From: Bryobacteraceae bacterium
GTDB taxonomy: Bacteria; Acidobacteriota; Terriglobia; Bryobacterales; Bryobacteraceae
DNA length: 57,467 nucleotides
Reading direction: 5' to 3'
Assembly (NCBI GenBank): GCA_030039005.1
Contig: JASHQT010000024.1
Coordinates: 1-57,467 of the forward strand
How positions within the stretch are numbered: position 1 is the stretch's first letter; each line of letters opens with the position of its first letter. A program made the translations under genes and the position numbers. Below, piece by piece: positions 43,018 through 51,465 of this stretch. The notes beneath the pieces were generated by a model that searched no databases, had not been told where the DNA came from, and was given only the letters and a program-made list of their open reading frames with translations.

Positions 43018-46000
43018 TTGCAGGAAACCGTGAGTTTTGAGAACGGCGCCAGGACACAGCGTCCCGGGTTGGGCGAACGGCTGGAGCGCGCCCGTTTACT
43101 CGCGGCCCTCGAGCAGGCCGCCGATGCGGTGGTCATGACGGACGCCGCCGGAAAGATCGAGTACGTGAATCCGGCATTTACGGCGATGACCGGATATATC
43201 CGCGAAGAAGCGGTGGGCGAGTATCCGCGCATCCTCAAGTCCGGCCGCCAGACGCAAGAGTTTTACCGCGAACTCTGGGCCACGATTACGTCGGGGCGCG
43301 TCTGGCACGGCGAAATGATCAACCGCCGCAAGGACGGAAGTCTCTATACCGAAGAAATGCAGATCACGCCGGTGGAAGCGGGCGGCGAGATCGCGGGCTT
43401 CATCGCCTTCAAGCGCGACGTGACCGAGCGGCGCGCGGCGGAGGAAGCGCAGCACTTTTTGGCGGCCATCGTGGAGTGCTCCGAGGACGCCATCATCGGA
43501 CAGGACCTGGAGGGAAACATCCTTACGTGGAATCCCGCGGCGGAAACGCTTTTCCACTACACGGCGCGCGAGGCGATCGGGAAGCATGTGTCGATGCTGG
43601 TGGCCGCCGAGCGGCGCGACGAAGTGGCCCAACTGAGACAACAAGTGCTGGAAGGTCGTTCCGTCCCCCAGCACGCCTGCCTTTGCTTGCGCCAGGACGG
43701 CAGCCGGTTTGATGGCTCGGTCACCATGTTTGGGATCCGCAACTCCGCCGGTGCGGTTACGGCGACCTCCTGTATCGTTCGCGATGTGACCCGCGAACGG
43801 GAAGCCGAACAGGCCAGAGCTCTGCTTGCCTCCATCGTGGAATATTCCGAAGACGCGATTAACGCCGTCGATCGGAACGGAACCATCCTCACTTGGAACC
43901 GGGCCGCCGAGAAGCTCCTGGGCTATTCGGCCCAGGAAATGATCGGGCAAAACGCGGCCGTCCTCGGGCCCAACGGCACCGAGGAAGTGCGGCGCTGCCT
44001 GGAGATTGTCGGCCAAGGGCAGCGCGTCGCTCCTTTCGACACCGTTAGCCAAGCCAAGAACGGACAGCTTATCGACGTCTCTGTGGCCGTGTCGCCCATT
44101 CGGAATCCGGCGGGCGAGGTGGTGGGCGCTTCAGCGATCGTCCGCGACATCGGACCGCGCTTGATCGTTCAGCGCAGATTGCAGGAGAGCGAGGCGTTGT
44201 TCCGCGAAATCTTCGCGCACGCGCCCTTCGGGATGTGCGTGGGCGGTCTGGATGGCAGCTTCCTGCAAGTGAACGCTCCGCTGTGCCAGATGCTCGGGTA
44301 TTCTGAAGCGGAGCTTCTGGGACGGAACGCGAGCGACATATCGCACCCGGACGACATCGAAAGTACCCTCGCGCGCTTGGACGAGCTGCGGCGCGATCCG
44401 AGCCAGTGCCTGGAGGCCGAGAAACGCTACATTCACCGGGACGGAGGCGAGGTCTGGGCGCGCATCAGGTTATCGCCGGTGAAAGATGCGAGCGGGGCGG
44501 CGTTATATGTTGTGGTCCACATGGAGGACATCTCCGGGCGCAAGCGCACCGAGGAGGCGCTGCGGGAAAGTGAGCAGCGCTTCCGCAACATCGCCGACTG
44601 CTCGCCCACCATGCTGTGGTTCACCGATGCCGAGGGCGGCATCCAGTTTGCGAACCGGATGATGCTCGAGTTCGCCGGCACTTCGCTCGATCAATCGCAA
44701 GGCAGCGGCTGGCGAATGTTCTTGCATCCCGATGACGCGCCGCCGTACCTGGAAGTTTTTGAGCGCGCGGTGCGCGAACGGGCTGCGTTCCGTGCCGAAG
44801 TGCGGGTCCGGCGGGCCGACGGCGAGTGGCGCTGGTTCGGCTCCTACGCGACGCCGCGCTTTTCGCCGGGCGGAGAATTCCTGGGACATGTCGGGCTGAG
44901 CTCGGACATCACCGAGCGCTTGAAAGCCGAGCAGGCGCTGCGCTCAAGCGAAGAGAAATTCCGGCAGTTGGCCGAAAACATTCGCGAAGTTTTCTGGATG
45001 ATACCGTCTTCGGGCGAGGAAATGCTGTACGTCAGCCCGGCCTACGAACAGGTTTGGGAGCAAAGCTGCGAAAGCTTGTACCAGAATCCGCAGGCGTGGT
45101 TCGAAGCCATCCATCCGGAAGACCGCGAAGCCGCGCACCGAGCCATGGTCCGGCAGATGCAAGGCGATCCGGTGGAGTATATCTTTCGCATCCAGACCCC
45201 CTCGGGCCGGGAGAAATGGATTCGGGACCGCGCTTTTCCCATCCGGGATCACAGCGGCCAGATCATTCGGGTCGCGGGGCTCGCCGAAGAGATCACCGAG
45301 CACAAACGGCACGAAGCGGAGCTGATTCAAGCGCGCGAGGATGCTGACGCCGCCAATCGCGCCAAGAGCCGCTTCCTGGCCAACATGAGCCATGAAATCC
45401 GCACGCCCATGAACGGCGTGATCGGCATGATCCAGCTCTTGTTGGACACCCAGCTTTCGGCCGAACAGCGGCAATACGTGAGCGTGGCTCACGACAGCGC
45501 GCGCGTTCTGCTGGCACTCATCGATGACATTCTCGATCTATCCAAGATTGAGGCCGGCAAGATTGTTCTGGAACATTTGAGCTTTTCGTTGCGCGAGGTG
45601 GTGGACGCGGTGGTGCAGGTGCTGCGCATGCAGGCCAAGGCCAAGGGGCTGAAGTTCAGCGCGTGCGTCGCGGCGGCCATTCCACCGCTGGTGACGGGCG
45701 ACGCGCATCGCCTGCGCCAGGTGCTGACCAATCTGGCGGCCAATGCCATCAAGTTCACCGAATGCGGGGAGGTGACTCTGGTGGCCACGCTCGATAGCCT
45801 CGGCGCGGGACGGGCGAGCGTCCATTTCGCCATCAGCGATACGGGGATCGGCATACGGCCGGAGCAGGTCGCGCGATTGTTTTCCGCCTTCACGCAGGCC
45901 GACGCGTCCACCACGCGAAAATACGGCGGTACCGGCCTCGGACTGGCGATTTCCAAGCAACTGGTGGAAATGATGGGAGGCACGATCGGCGCTGAAAGCG

Positions 46001-46875
46001 TCGAAGGCGATGGGTCGCGGTTCTGGTTCACGGCCGTGTTCGAGGTTCCGGCCGAAACTCGCGTCCCCGCGGTGTCGACTGGGCAGAGCGGCTCATTTTC
46101 TTCCGCCGAGCCAAGGTTGGAGCAGCGGCGCTGCTCCTGCATCCTAGTGGCGGAGGACAACGCCATCAACCGGGACGTGGCTCTGGCGCAATTGGAAAAG
46201 TTGGGCCTGCGCGCCGAGGCGGTGGTCAATGGCGCCGAAGCTGTGGCAGCGGTGCGGCGCGGCGGCTACGACCTGGTGCTCATGGATTGCGAGATGCCGG
46301 GGATGGACGGCTATGAGGCTACGCGCACGATCCGCCATTCGTTCGGTTCCCGCATCCCCATCATCGCCGTCACCGCCGACGCCATGCCGGCCGATCGCGA
46401 GCGCTGCCTGAAGGAGGGAATGAACGACTATATCGCCAAACCGGTGGACGTGGCCGAGCTCAAGACCCTGCTCGCGAAATGGCTGCCGTCGGCCGAGCCG
46501 GGCGAGGTGGCCGCGAAAAGCGTCTTCCATGCGGATGCCATGCTGCGGAGATTGATGGGGGACCGCCAGTTGGCCTCGACCGTGGTGAACAGGTTTATCG
46601 AGGACGTCCCCGCTCAGTTGGACACACTCCGCGAGCGGCTGGAACAGGCCGATGCCGAGGGGACACGGCGTCAAGCCCACACGCTGAAAGGAGCGGCGGC
46701 GACGGCGGCGGCCGGGGATTTGCGGGACATCGCGCTGGCGATCGAAAGCGCCGCCCGGGCCGGGAAGCTCGGCGAGTGCGGTGCATTGGTGCGCGCCGCC
46801 GCGGAGGAATTCGAGCGTTTTATGCGCGCCGTGGCCCGGGAAGGATGGACGGCGAATGATCAATCTGGAAAATGA
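43018..46875 (+). CDS. six-PAS hybrid histidine kinase with receiver and Hpt domains
   Basis: 1285-residue hybrid kinase; TTG start at 43018 preceded by GAGGGTGG (a GTG at 43030 is possible). No membrane spans, so it is cytoplasmic. Six consecutive PAS/PAC units occupy about residues 25-770 (for example [38 protein letters not shown]). HisKA has the phospho-acceptor His792 in SHEIRTP; the ATPase domain (about 895-1015) has DTGIGI and [12 protein letters not shown]. The receiver accepts phosphate on Asp1090 ([11 protein letters not shown]), and the Hpt domain carries His1221 (QAHTLKGAA). All phosphorelay residues are intact. It overlaps the next gene by 20 bases. Signal unknown; the PAS array suggests several redox, light or ligand inputs. 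Confidence 0.93.
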   Translation: MQETVSFENGARTQRPGLGERLERARLLAALEQAADAVVMTDAAGKIEYVNPAFTAMTGYIREEAVGEYPRILKSGRQTQEFYRELWATITSGRVWHGEMINRRKDGSLYTEEMQITPVEAGGEIAGFIAFKRDVTERRAAEEAQHFLAAIVECSEDAIIGQDLEGNILTWNPAAETLFHYTAREAIGKHVSMLVAAERRDEVAQLRQQVLEGRSVPQHACLCLRQDGSRFDGSVTMFGIRNSAGAVTATSCIVRDVTREREAEQARALLASIVEYSEDAINAVDRNGTILTWNRAAEKLLGYSAQEMIGQNAAVLGPNGTEEVRRCLEIVGQGQRVAPFDTVSQAKNGQLIDVSVAVSPIRNPAGEVVGASAIVRDIGPRLIVQRRLQESEALFREIFAHAPFGMCVGGLDGSFLQVNAPLCQMLGYSEAELLGRNASDISHPDDIESTLARLDELRRDPSQCLEAEKRYIHRDGGEVWARIRLSPVKDASGAALYVVVHMEDISGRKRTEEALRESEQRFRNIADCSPTMLWFTDAEGGIQFANRMMLEFAGTSLDQSQGSGWRMFLHPDDAPPYLEVFERAVRERAAFRAEVRVRRADGEWRWFGSYATPRFSPGGEFLGHVGLSSDITERLKAEQALRSSEEKFRQLAENIREVFWMIPSSGEEMLYVSPAYEQVWEQSCESLYQNPQAWFEAIHPEDREAAHRAMVRQMQGDPVEYIFRIQTPSGREKWIRDRAFPIRDHSGQIIRVAGLAEEITEHKRHEAELIQAREDADAANRAKSRFLANMSHEIRTPMNGVIGMIQLLLDTQLSAEQRQYVSVAHDSARVLLALIDDILDLSKIEAGKIVLEHLSFSLREVVDAVVQVLRMQAKAKGLKFSACVAAAIPPLVTGDAHRLRQVLTNLAANAIKFTECGEVTLVATLDSLGAGRASVHFAISDTGIGIRPEQVARLFSAFTQADASTTRKYGGTGLGLAISKQLVEMMGGTIGAESVEGDGSRFWFTAVFEVPAETRVPAVSTGQSGSFSSAEPRLEQRRCSCILVAEDNAINRDVALAQLEKLGLRAEAVVNGAEAVAAVRRGGYDLVLMDCEMPGMDGYEATRTIRHSFGSRIPIIAVTADAMPADRERCLKEGMNDYIAKPVDVAELKTLLAKWLPSAEPGEVAAKSVFHADAMLRRLMGDRQLASTVVNRFIEDVPAQLDTLRERLEQADAEGTRRQAHTLKGAAATAAAGDLRDIALAIESAARAGKLGECGALVRAAAEEFERFMRAVAREGWTANDQSGK

Positions 46876-47689
46876 ATTGGCGGAAGATTACCTGGCGGAG
46901 TGCCGCGAGCATCTCGTCCGCATCGAGGCGGATCTACTGGCGATGCAGAACGCCGCGCCGGATCAATGCCTGGAGGCCGCCGATCGCGCCTACCGGGCGC
47001 TGCATTGGGTGCAGGGAGGGGCCAGCGTGTTCGATCTGCCCAAGATCGGCGCGCTGGCGCGCCAGATGGAACATGTCTTGGGGCTCATCCGGGCGCGGAA
47101 ACTCTCGGTGAATCAGGAGCGCTTCCACGTTTTGCTCAATGCGGCGGACCGGCTGCGCGAATTGGTGGACGATCCATGCGCGAGTAACCAGGCCGACACC
47201 GCCGCGATCATGGCGGCCTTGATGATGTTCGATGAGAACCGCGCCAAACGGCGTCCGTGGGATGCGAACGCCGCGCGGCCCGGCGCGCATCGCCTGCGCA
47301 TGCTGCTGGTGGAAGACGATTTCGCCAGCCGTATTCTGCTGCAAACGTTTCTCTCCAATTACGGGGAGTGTCACGTCGCGGTAAACGGAAGAGAGGCTGT
47401 CGAGATCTTTCGCTACGGGTTGGAGCGGGGCCAGAGATACGACTTGATTGCGATGGACATCATGATGCCGGAAATGGACGGCCGGGAGGCCGTGCGGCAC
47501 ATTCGGGCACTGGAAGAGGAGCACGGCATCCCGTCCACGTCCGGCGCCAAGATCGTCATGACCACGGCCGTGGACGACGTCAAAGAAGTCATCCGCTGCT
47601 TCCACGAACTGTGCGATTCCTACCTTGTCAAACCCATCGATCTGGCCAAATTGCTGGACCAGATGCGGGCCTATCAGTTGATTGAGTAG
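46856..47689 (+). CDS. Hpt-receiver response regulator without DNA-binding domain
   Basis: 277 residues from an ATG that lies inside the end of the kinase gene. An N-terminal Hpt-like helical bundle (about 1-115) has RALHWVQGGASVFDL, where His50 matches the phospho-His of HTLKG but the Lys is Gln. The C-terminal receiver (about 147-277) has the acidic pair VEDDFAS, phospho-acceptor Asp201 in AMDIMMPEMDG, the Thr in MTTAV and the Lys in YLVKPID. With no output domain it probably shuttles phosphate or acts by protein contact. The upstream kinase already has its own receiver and Hpt, so the relay may branch here. Confidence 0.88.
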   Translation: MINLENELAEDYLAECREHLVRIEADLLAMQNAAPDQCLEAADRAYRALHWVQGGASVFDLPKIGALARQMEHVLGLIRARKLSVNQERFHVLLNAADRLRELVDDPCASNQADTAAIMAALMMFDENRAKRRPWDANAARPGAHRLRMLLVEDDFASRILLQTFLSNYGECHVAVNGREAVEIFRYGLERGQRYDLIAMDIMMPEMDGREAVRHIRALEEEHGIPSTSGAKIVMTTAVDDVKEVIRCFHELCDSYLVKPIDLAKLLDQMRAYQLIE

Positions 47690-47735
47690 CCGGGATCCCC
47701 TGCCCACGCGCGGCATGAGACCTCGTTTTGTTTGA

Positions 47736-48383
47736 TCACTTCGGCTCTTGAATATCCAGATCGGTCTTCTCGTCGCCCGCCATCATTTTCGCGCTGTCGT
47801 AGAATCCCGCGGTGACCAGATGAATCTGGACTTCCTTCTTGCCCTTGTTCTCCCAGAACCAGCCGTGGATGCCGGTGCTCGGAGCGGTGAACGATCCGAA
47901 GGAGCGGTCCGAGCCGGGCTGATCGTTCAGTTCGTAGCTTTCAAAGTAGTCCTTGTTCGGCTTGTTGTCAGGCTCGCCATGGAACTCATACGCCACGATT
48001 CCCGTGGCCTTCCACGCATAAGTCATTCCAGCGCCTTTCTGCATGTGATACTTGATCTCGACGCCCTCGCCGGGCATGAGCGAAAGATCTTCGCTGTCGG
48101 TTTTGTACGTGCCTGGTTGCGCGGTGTAAATTCCGGCAGGTGCGGCAACGGGACGAGCGCCCACAACGGGCTTCGGTTCCGCCTTCGACCCGGTGGCCTT
48201 CGCCAAATCGGTCAAATGCAGTGCCTTGCCGGTCCCGAGCGGATCGATTCCGTACTCGGCCGGCAGGACCGCGGTAAAGAGAATCACGAGCGCGACAGCA
48301 AAGGCGATGCCGGTCGCCATGGCAATCGCCTGCTTCGATGGCGCCGCTGGTTGTTGCGTTCCTGGTTGTTCCACCATAGGCAT
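47736..48383 (-). CDS. membrane-anchored periplasmic protein paired with HupE/UreJ
   Basis: 215 residues with one N-terminal membrane span (about 20-42, AIAMATGIAFAVALVILF) and a soluble periplasmic domain (about 90-205) rich in aromatic residues and His: LSLMPGEGVEIKYHMQ, TGIVAYEFHGEP, GIHGWFWENKGK. I recognise it as the protein usually annotated as transmembrane anchor protein beside HupE/UreJ-type permeases in other bacteria. Its beta-rich domain could bind a metal or cofactor, but no proven ligand is known to me. It is the last gene of a five-gene minus-strand run, six bases after the HupE-like gene. Confidence 0.8.
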   Translation of the reverse strand: MPMVEQPGTQQPAAPSKQAIAMATGIAFAVALVILFTAVLPAEYGIDPLGTGKALHLTDLAKATGSKAEPKPVVGARPVAAPAGIYTAQPGTYKTDSEDLSLMPGEGVEIKYHMQKGAGMTYAWKATGIVAYEFHGEPDNKPNKDYFESYELNDQPGSDRSFGSFTAPSTGIHGWFWENKGKKEVQIHLVTAGFYDSAKMMAGDEKTDLDIQEPK

Positions 48384-48389
48384 CTTTCC

Positions 48390-49100
48390 TTAAGCGGCCG
48401 CGACAAAATATCCGGCCACTTGATAACCCACTAAAATGAACCCTACCGTCATGAGCACCGCGTTGGTGGCGAAAGCGTCCCGCAAGAAACTCGGGCGCGT
48501 CCGCCAGACGCTGAGCGCGATCAGAACGGCGGTCAGCGCCAGCACCTGCCCCACTTCCACGCCGACGTTGAAGCTCACGATGTTGGTCACTAGCCCGTTC
48601 TTCGAAAGGGCCAGCTCCTGCAGCTTGGTCGCGAGGCCAAATCCGTGAAACAGGCCGAAGATCAGGACGGCAACTTTTGTATTCGGCTCGAAGCCCAGGA
48701 ATCGACGGAACCCGTCCATATTGTCGAACGCTTTGTAGACCACCGAGAATCCAATGATTGCGTCAATCACGTAGGGATTGGCGTGAACTCCTCCGAGCAC
48801 TCCGCCCAGCAACGTGATGCTGTGCCCCAGCGTGAATAGACTCACGTATTGCACGATGTCTTTCAGCTTGTAAAGGAAAAAGATCACGCCCACCAGGAAG
48901 GCAATGTGATCGTATCCGGTGACCATATGTTTGGCGCCCAGGTAAATGAACGCTGGGATCGCCGCGCCCTGGTTCGATTCGACAAATGAGGCGTCGCGTT
49001 TGGAGACGTTGTGCGCCATGGCGGCGCCTGGAAATAGGAGCATGGTTAGGAAGAAGAGAATCGCCACGAGGGCGGCGGCGCGCCGGTATGAAATCGTCAT
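48390..49100 (-). CDS. HupE/UreJ-family membrane protein, possible metal permease
   Basis: 236 residues. A cleavable-looking signal (about 10-29, ending AMAHN) precedes a hydrophobic core with about six spans. Conserved His residues sit in the spans: KHMVTGYDHIAFL, FTLGHSITL and FGLFHGFGLATKL. HupE/UreJ relatives are associated with nickel or cobalt uptake for hydrogenase and urease; this second subfamily (HupE_UreJ_2) is not near either enzyme here. Together with the anchor protein it likely forms a transporter or membrane complex. Ribosome site GGAGGG precedes the ATG by nine bases. Six-base gaps on both sides indicate one operon. Confidence 0.85.
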   Translation of the reverse strand: MTISYRRAAALVAILFFLTMLLFPGAAMAHNVSKRDASFVESNQGAAIPAFIYLGAKHMVTGYDHIAFLVGVIFFLYKLKDIVQYVSLFTLGHSITLLGGVLGGVHANPYVIDAIIGFSVVYKAFDNMDGFRRFLGFEPNTKVAVLIFGLFHGFGLATKLQELALSKNGLVTNIVSFNVGVEVGQVLALTAVLIALSVWRTRPSFLRDAFATNAVLMTVGFILVGYQVAGYFVAAA

Positions 49101-49106
49101 TGCTTA

Positions 49107-49592
49107 TTAGCCCTCCCAGTAGGCAATCATCCTTCCCATGGTAAACATCGCAGTCCACAGAACGATCGAAAGAATCGCGGCGACTTTGACCTTGGCCGGG
49201 ATGACCGGGGATTTATCCAGCTCCTCCGCATTGTTGTAAATACTGGAGCGAAAGACAAAACCGTGTATGAAAATCAAGGCCAGGATGGTCATTTTGGCCC
49301 AGAAGTAGGGGTTGGGAGCGTATTTAGTCGCTTCCGAGGTCGCCAGCAGCAGTCCCGTACAGACCATGATGGTTCCGCCCAGGCGTTTCCACGGGCGGAG
49401 GTTGGTGATGATCTCGGTGATCGTCACTTGCTTAAACGTCAGCCCGAGAAGGCGCAAATTCGTCATCAGGATCGCGCCGCCGAACAGCGCGATGCAGGTC
49501 AGATGGGTCGAGAGCACGATTGGGTACACCAGCACGGAATCGGCGAAGTCATTGAGGAAGCCGATGTTCTCGAGTGATTGAGCGATGGACAC
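49107..49592 (-). CDS. small four-helix membrane protein A (DUF6644-like)
   Basis: 161 residues, GTG start. Four predicted spans: about 18-42 (VYPIVLSTHLTCIALFGGAI), 66-88, 97-117 and 132-155. The first span contains His and LRLLGLTF and the third ends in IHGFVF, a pattern of intramembrane His shared with its neighbour at 49605-50054. The placement is suggestive of b-type haem or metal ligation, which is inference. Function unknown; the DUF6644 name is tentative. Twelve bases downstream of its relative. Confidence 0.75.
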   Translation of the reverse strand: MSIAQSLENIGFLNDFADSVLVYPIVLSTHLTCIALFGGAILMTNLRLLGLTFKQVTITEIITNLRPWKRLGGTIMVCTGLLLATSEATKYAPNPYFWAKMTILALIFIHGFVFRSSIYNNAEELDKSPVIPAKVKVAAILSIVLWTAMFTMGRMIAYWEG

Positions 49593-49604
49593 TTGAGGAT
49601 CGTC

Positions 49605-50054
49605 CTATTCGAGGAATCCAGTAAAAATCCCACCGAACACAATTAACGCCCAGAGCAGGAGCGATACGATCGCCACCAGCTTGCTCAGCCGCGGCGGCGG
49701 GTTCTCCATTAGGGCCACTTTTCTGTGGAGCGTGAAATTATAAATGACGGCCGCGGCCAGAAGATACATCTTGATGGGGAAGATCGGATTGATCAGATAA
49801 ATGCCCACCTGCGATAGAAACAGCGCCCCACCCGAAAATAAGATAAACACCAGCGCGATGATCGTCCACAGCTCCGTGTACCTCAGAATCCGTGCGGGAG
49901 TTTCACGCCGCAGCCCGAGGTCCAGCATTCGAAAGTCCACCAGCGCGATCGATCCCACGCCAACCGCCATAGCGCCGATGTGAACGCACTCCGCCAACGG
50001 AAATGCCCATTCGGTATCGTTGAGCGCATCCACCAGTGTGTTCTGGAGAAGCAT
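49605..50054 (-). CDS. small four-helix membrane protein B (DUF6644-like)
   Basis: 149 residues, ATG start, no clear ribosome site. Four spans; the first has ECVHIGAMAVGVGSIALVDFRMLDLGL and the third ends YNFTLHRKV (these lines up with the paralogous His positions of gene A). The two small proteins therefore look like a heterodimeric pair. It follows the c-type cytochrome gene by 45 bases, so an electron-transfer partner role is plausible. I do not recognise a named function; the family placement is tentative. Confidence 0.75.
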   Translation of the reverse strand: MLLQNTLVDALNDTEWAFPLAECVHIGAMAVGVGSIALVDFRMLDLGLRRETPARILRYTELWTIIALVFILFSGGALFLSQVGIYLINPIFPIKMYLLAAAVIYNFTLHRKVALMENPPPRLSKLVAIVSLLLWALIVFGGIFTGFLE

Positions 50055-50099
50055 TGGCTCGCTATCTCTCTTCTTCGCTGGCCCGTTTTCTCAAAAATC

Positions 50100-50654
50100 T
50101 CACTTGCAGCGGTCCTCCAGGCTTGGCTTCTCCCGCCACTTGTCGTGGCAATTCGAGCACGCCGTGCTCAGGTCCCCCGCCGCCGTCACAATGTTGTCCA
50201 TATTTTTGGACTGCGCGGCTTTAAACGTTTCCGCACTCGCTTCCCGCAGGTCTTGCACGAATTTCGGCCAATCCGGATTGTTGACCGGGACCGGAAGCCC
50301 GTTCGCGCATTTGCGCCCTGGAAGGATCAGGAGGTTGGCGGCTTCTCCAAGAGCCTTGGCGCTGTTTTCCACAGCCGTCCAGCCGCCGTAGGTACTGGCG
50401 AGCGGATTCGGCGATAGCGACGGGTCCTTCGCCGGCGGCACCCTGGCAGGATCATCTTCCTGGGCGAAAAAGATCACATTGGAGTTGGGAAAGAGGATGC
50501 CGCGCATGAGTTGGCGGAGGTCGGCTGTGATCTCCGACCTCATGGCCGCCGCTGCCGGAACCTTGGCTGCCTTTGACCCGGCTGGCGCGGGCGGTTGCGC
50601 GTAGCAGCCACCTGCCAGGGCTAGCGCTACGAGAGCGGTCCGAATGCGAAGCAT
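50100..50654 (-). CDS. periplasmic monohaem c-type cytochrome, PNSNVI family (copy 1)
   Basis: 184 residues from the ATG at 50654, preceded by GGAAGGTG; a signal peptide (about 1-19) ends at CYAQP. One haem site, CSNCH, lies near the C-terminus (about residue 168), as in class II-type (cytochrome c'/c-556-like) helical cytochromes. A shared core with the gene at 55735 includes LRQLMRGILFPNSNVIFFAQ, LPVPVNNPDWPKFV and the final DLSTACSNCHDKW. Likely a periplasmic electron carrier for the membrane proteins encoded just downstream. An overlapping longer frame upstream lacks support. Confidence 0.85.
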   Translation of the reverse strand: MLRIRTALVALALAGGCYAQPPAPAGSKAAKVPAAAAMRSEITADLRQLMRGILFPNSNVIFFAQEDDPARVPPAKDPSLSPNPLASTYGGWTAVENSAKALGEAANLLILPGRKCANGLPVPVNNPDWPKFVQDLREASAETFKAAQSKNMDNIVTAAGDLSTACSNCHDKWREKPSLEDRCK

Positions 50655-50952
50655 TGTGGGTTCACCTTCCTGATGAATTCGTTTCGATCTGCCGGTTCGC
50701 GATTCCGAAGGGCTTGAGCGCCTGCCAGAGGGGCGGGCCGGAAAAGGCAAAGAAGTCTTCTCATCCAATGACTTTTCCCGCCCGTGTTCGCAGCTTTTCG
50801 GCTGCGCCTCCGCCTCCGATTGGCTTCCCTGGGCCCCGGAGTCGGTCAAGTACGGGGCCTCTTGTCGAGTTGCCTTGGTTCATGGATGGACAGACCGTTC
50901 GAGCGTATCACCGAGTTACGAAAAATCCACGGGCTTCGTAGTCATCAAGCGG
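50655..50952. other. 298-base spacer upstream of cytochrome copy 1
   Basis: No credible gene is visible on either strand. A short stem (GCAGC/GCTGC around TTTTCG, about 50790-50805) and ordinary G+C-rich sequence are present. The spacer ends at a 14-base palindrome. It is the likely promoter region for the cytochrome-to-anchor operon but has no obvious hexamer pair. Confidence 0.4.
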
Positions 50953-51414
50953 TCAGTGACCGGTCACTTGCTGGGCGTAATCGTGCATCCGGCCGAATTC
51001 ATATTCCAGCCGCGACTTGAGAACCACTTCCCGAGTGCCGTCCGTCGTGCCCACGCCCATGCCGAAGCTCCAGGTCAACCGTTCGCCGATTCTCCAATCC
51101 GCGCCGAGAAACACCAGGTGCGTCTGGTCCGCTAGCGGCGATAACTTGCCGAGTTCGCCGAGCGCAGAATAGTACTCGATGCTGGGAGTCCGCCTTTTCC
51201 ATTGTTGCCAGCCCAGCCTGGCCGACGTCTCGGCGTCCCAGCCGAGCCCGGTCCCCGGCTCATGCAGCGCGCGATCGAAGGCGATATTTCCATCCATCTG
51301 CAAACGGCCAATATGCTTTTCAACGATCGCGCGCAGCTCCACTTGCCGGGTGTTTTGATCGAAGAGCGGCCGCTGCGTCGCGATAATCTTCGGTGGCCAC
51401 GAGCACGAGGAGCG
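50953..51414 (-). pseudogene. remnant of an outer-membrane/transporter-like protein, 5' truncated
   Basis: An open stretch ending at 50953 encodes about 150 residues with no normal start; an in-frame TAG at 51415 bounds it. The body (ELRAIVEKHIGRLQMDGNIA, SARLGWQQWKRRTPSIEYYSA, LTWSFGMGVGTTDGTREV, KSRLEYEFG) matches the C-terminal half of beta-rich proteins of about 250-300 residues that I recall from acidobacteria, where upstream beta strands and a signal peptide are expected. A signal-like run (RPISLRVLALLVLVA) occurs just upstream in another frame. The best reading is deletion plus frameshift leaving a remnant next to the TonB receptor. Confidence 0.6.
50955..50968. promoter_or_regulatory. 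14-bp palindrome AGTGACCGGTCACT (site A)
   Basis: Perfect palindrome at the end of the truncated gene and about 300 bases ahead of the cytochrome start. It shares AGTGACCGG with two other sites in this module (55037-55064 and 55696-55722). A dimeric regulator site is one possibility; the site also forms part of the remnant gene's stop region. Confidence 0.4.
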
Positions 51415-51465
51415 CTAGAACGCGAAGCGAAATGGGCCGAAGAACACGATTCGTGGAATGCCGGG

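Noticed and set aside
43096..44052. 318-codon open frame antisense to the hybrid kinase
   Set aside because: His/Gly/Arg-rich shadow of PAS-coding sequence, no recognisable domain.
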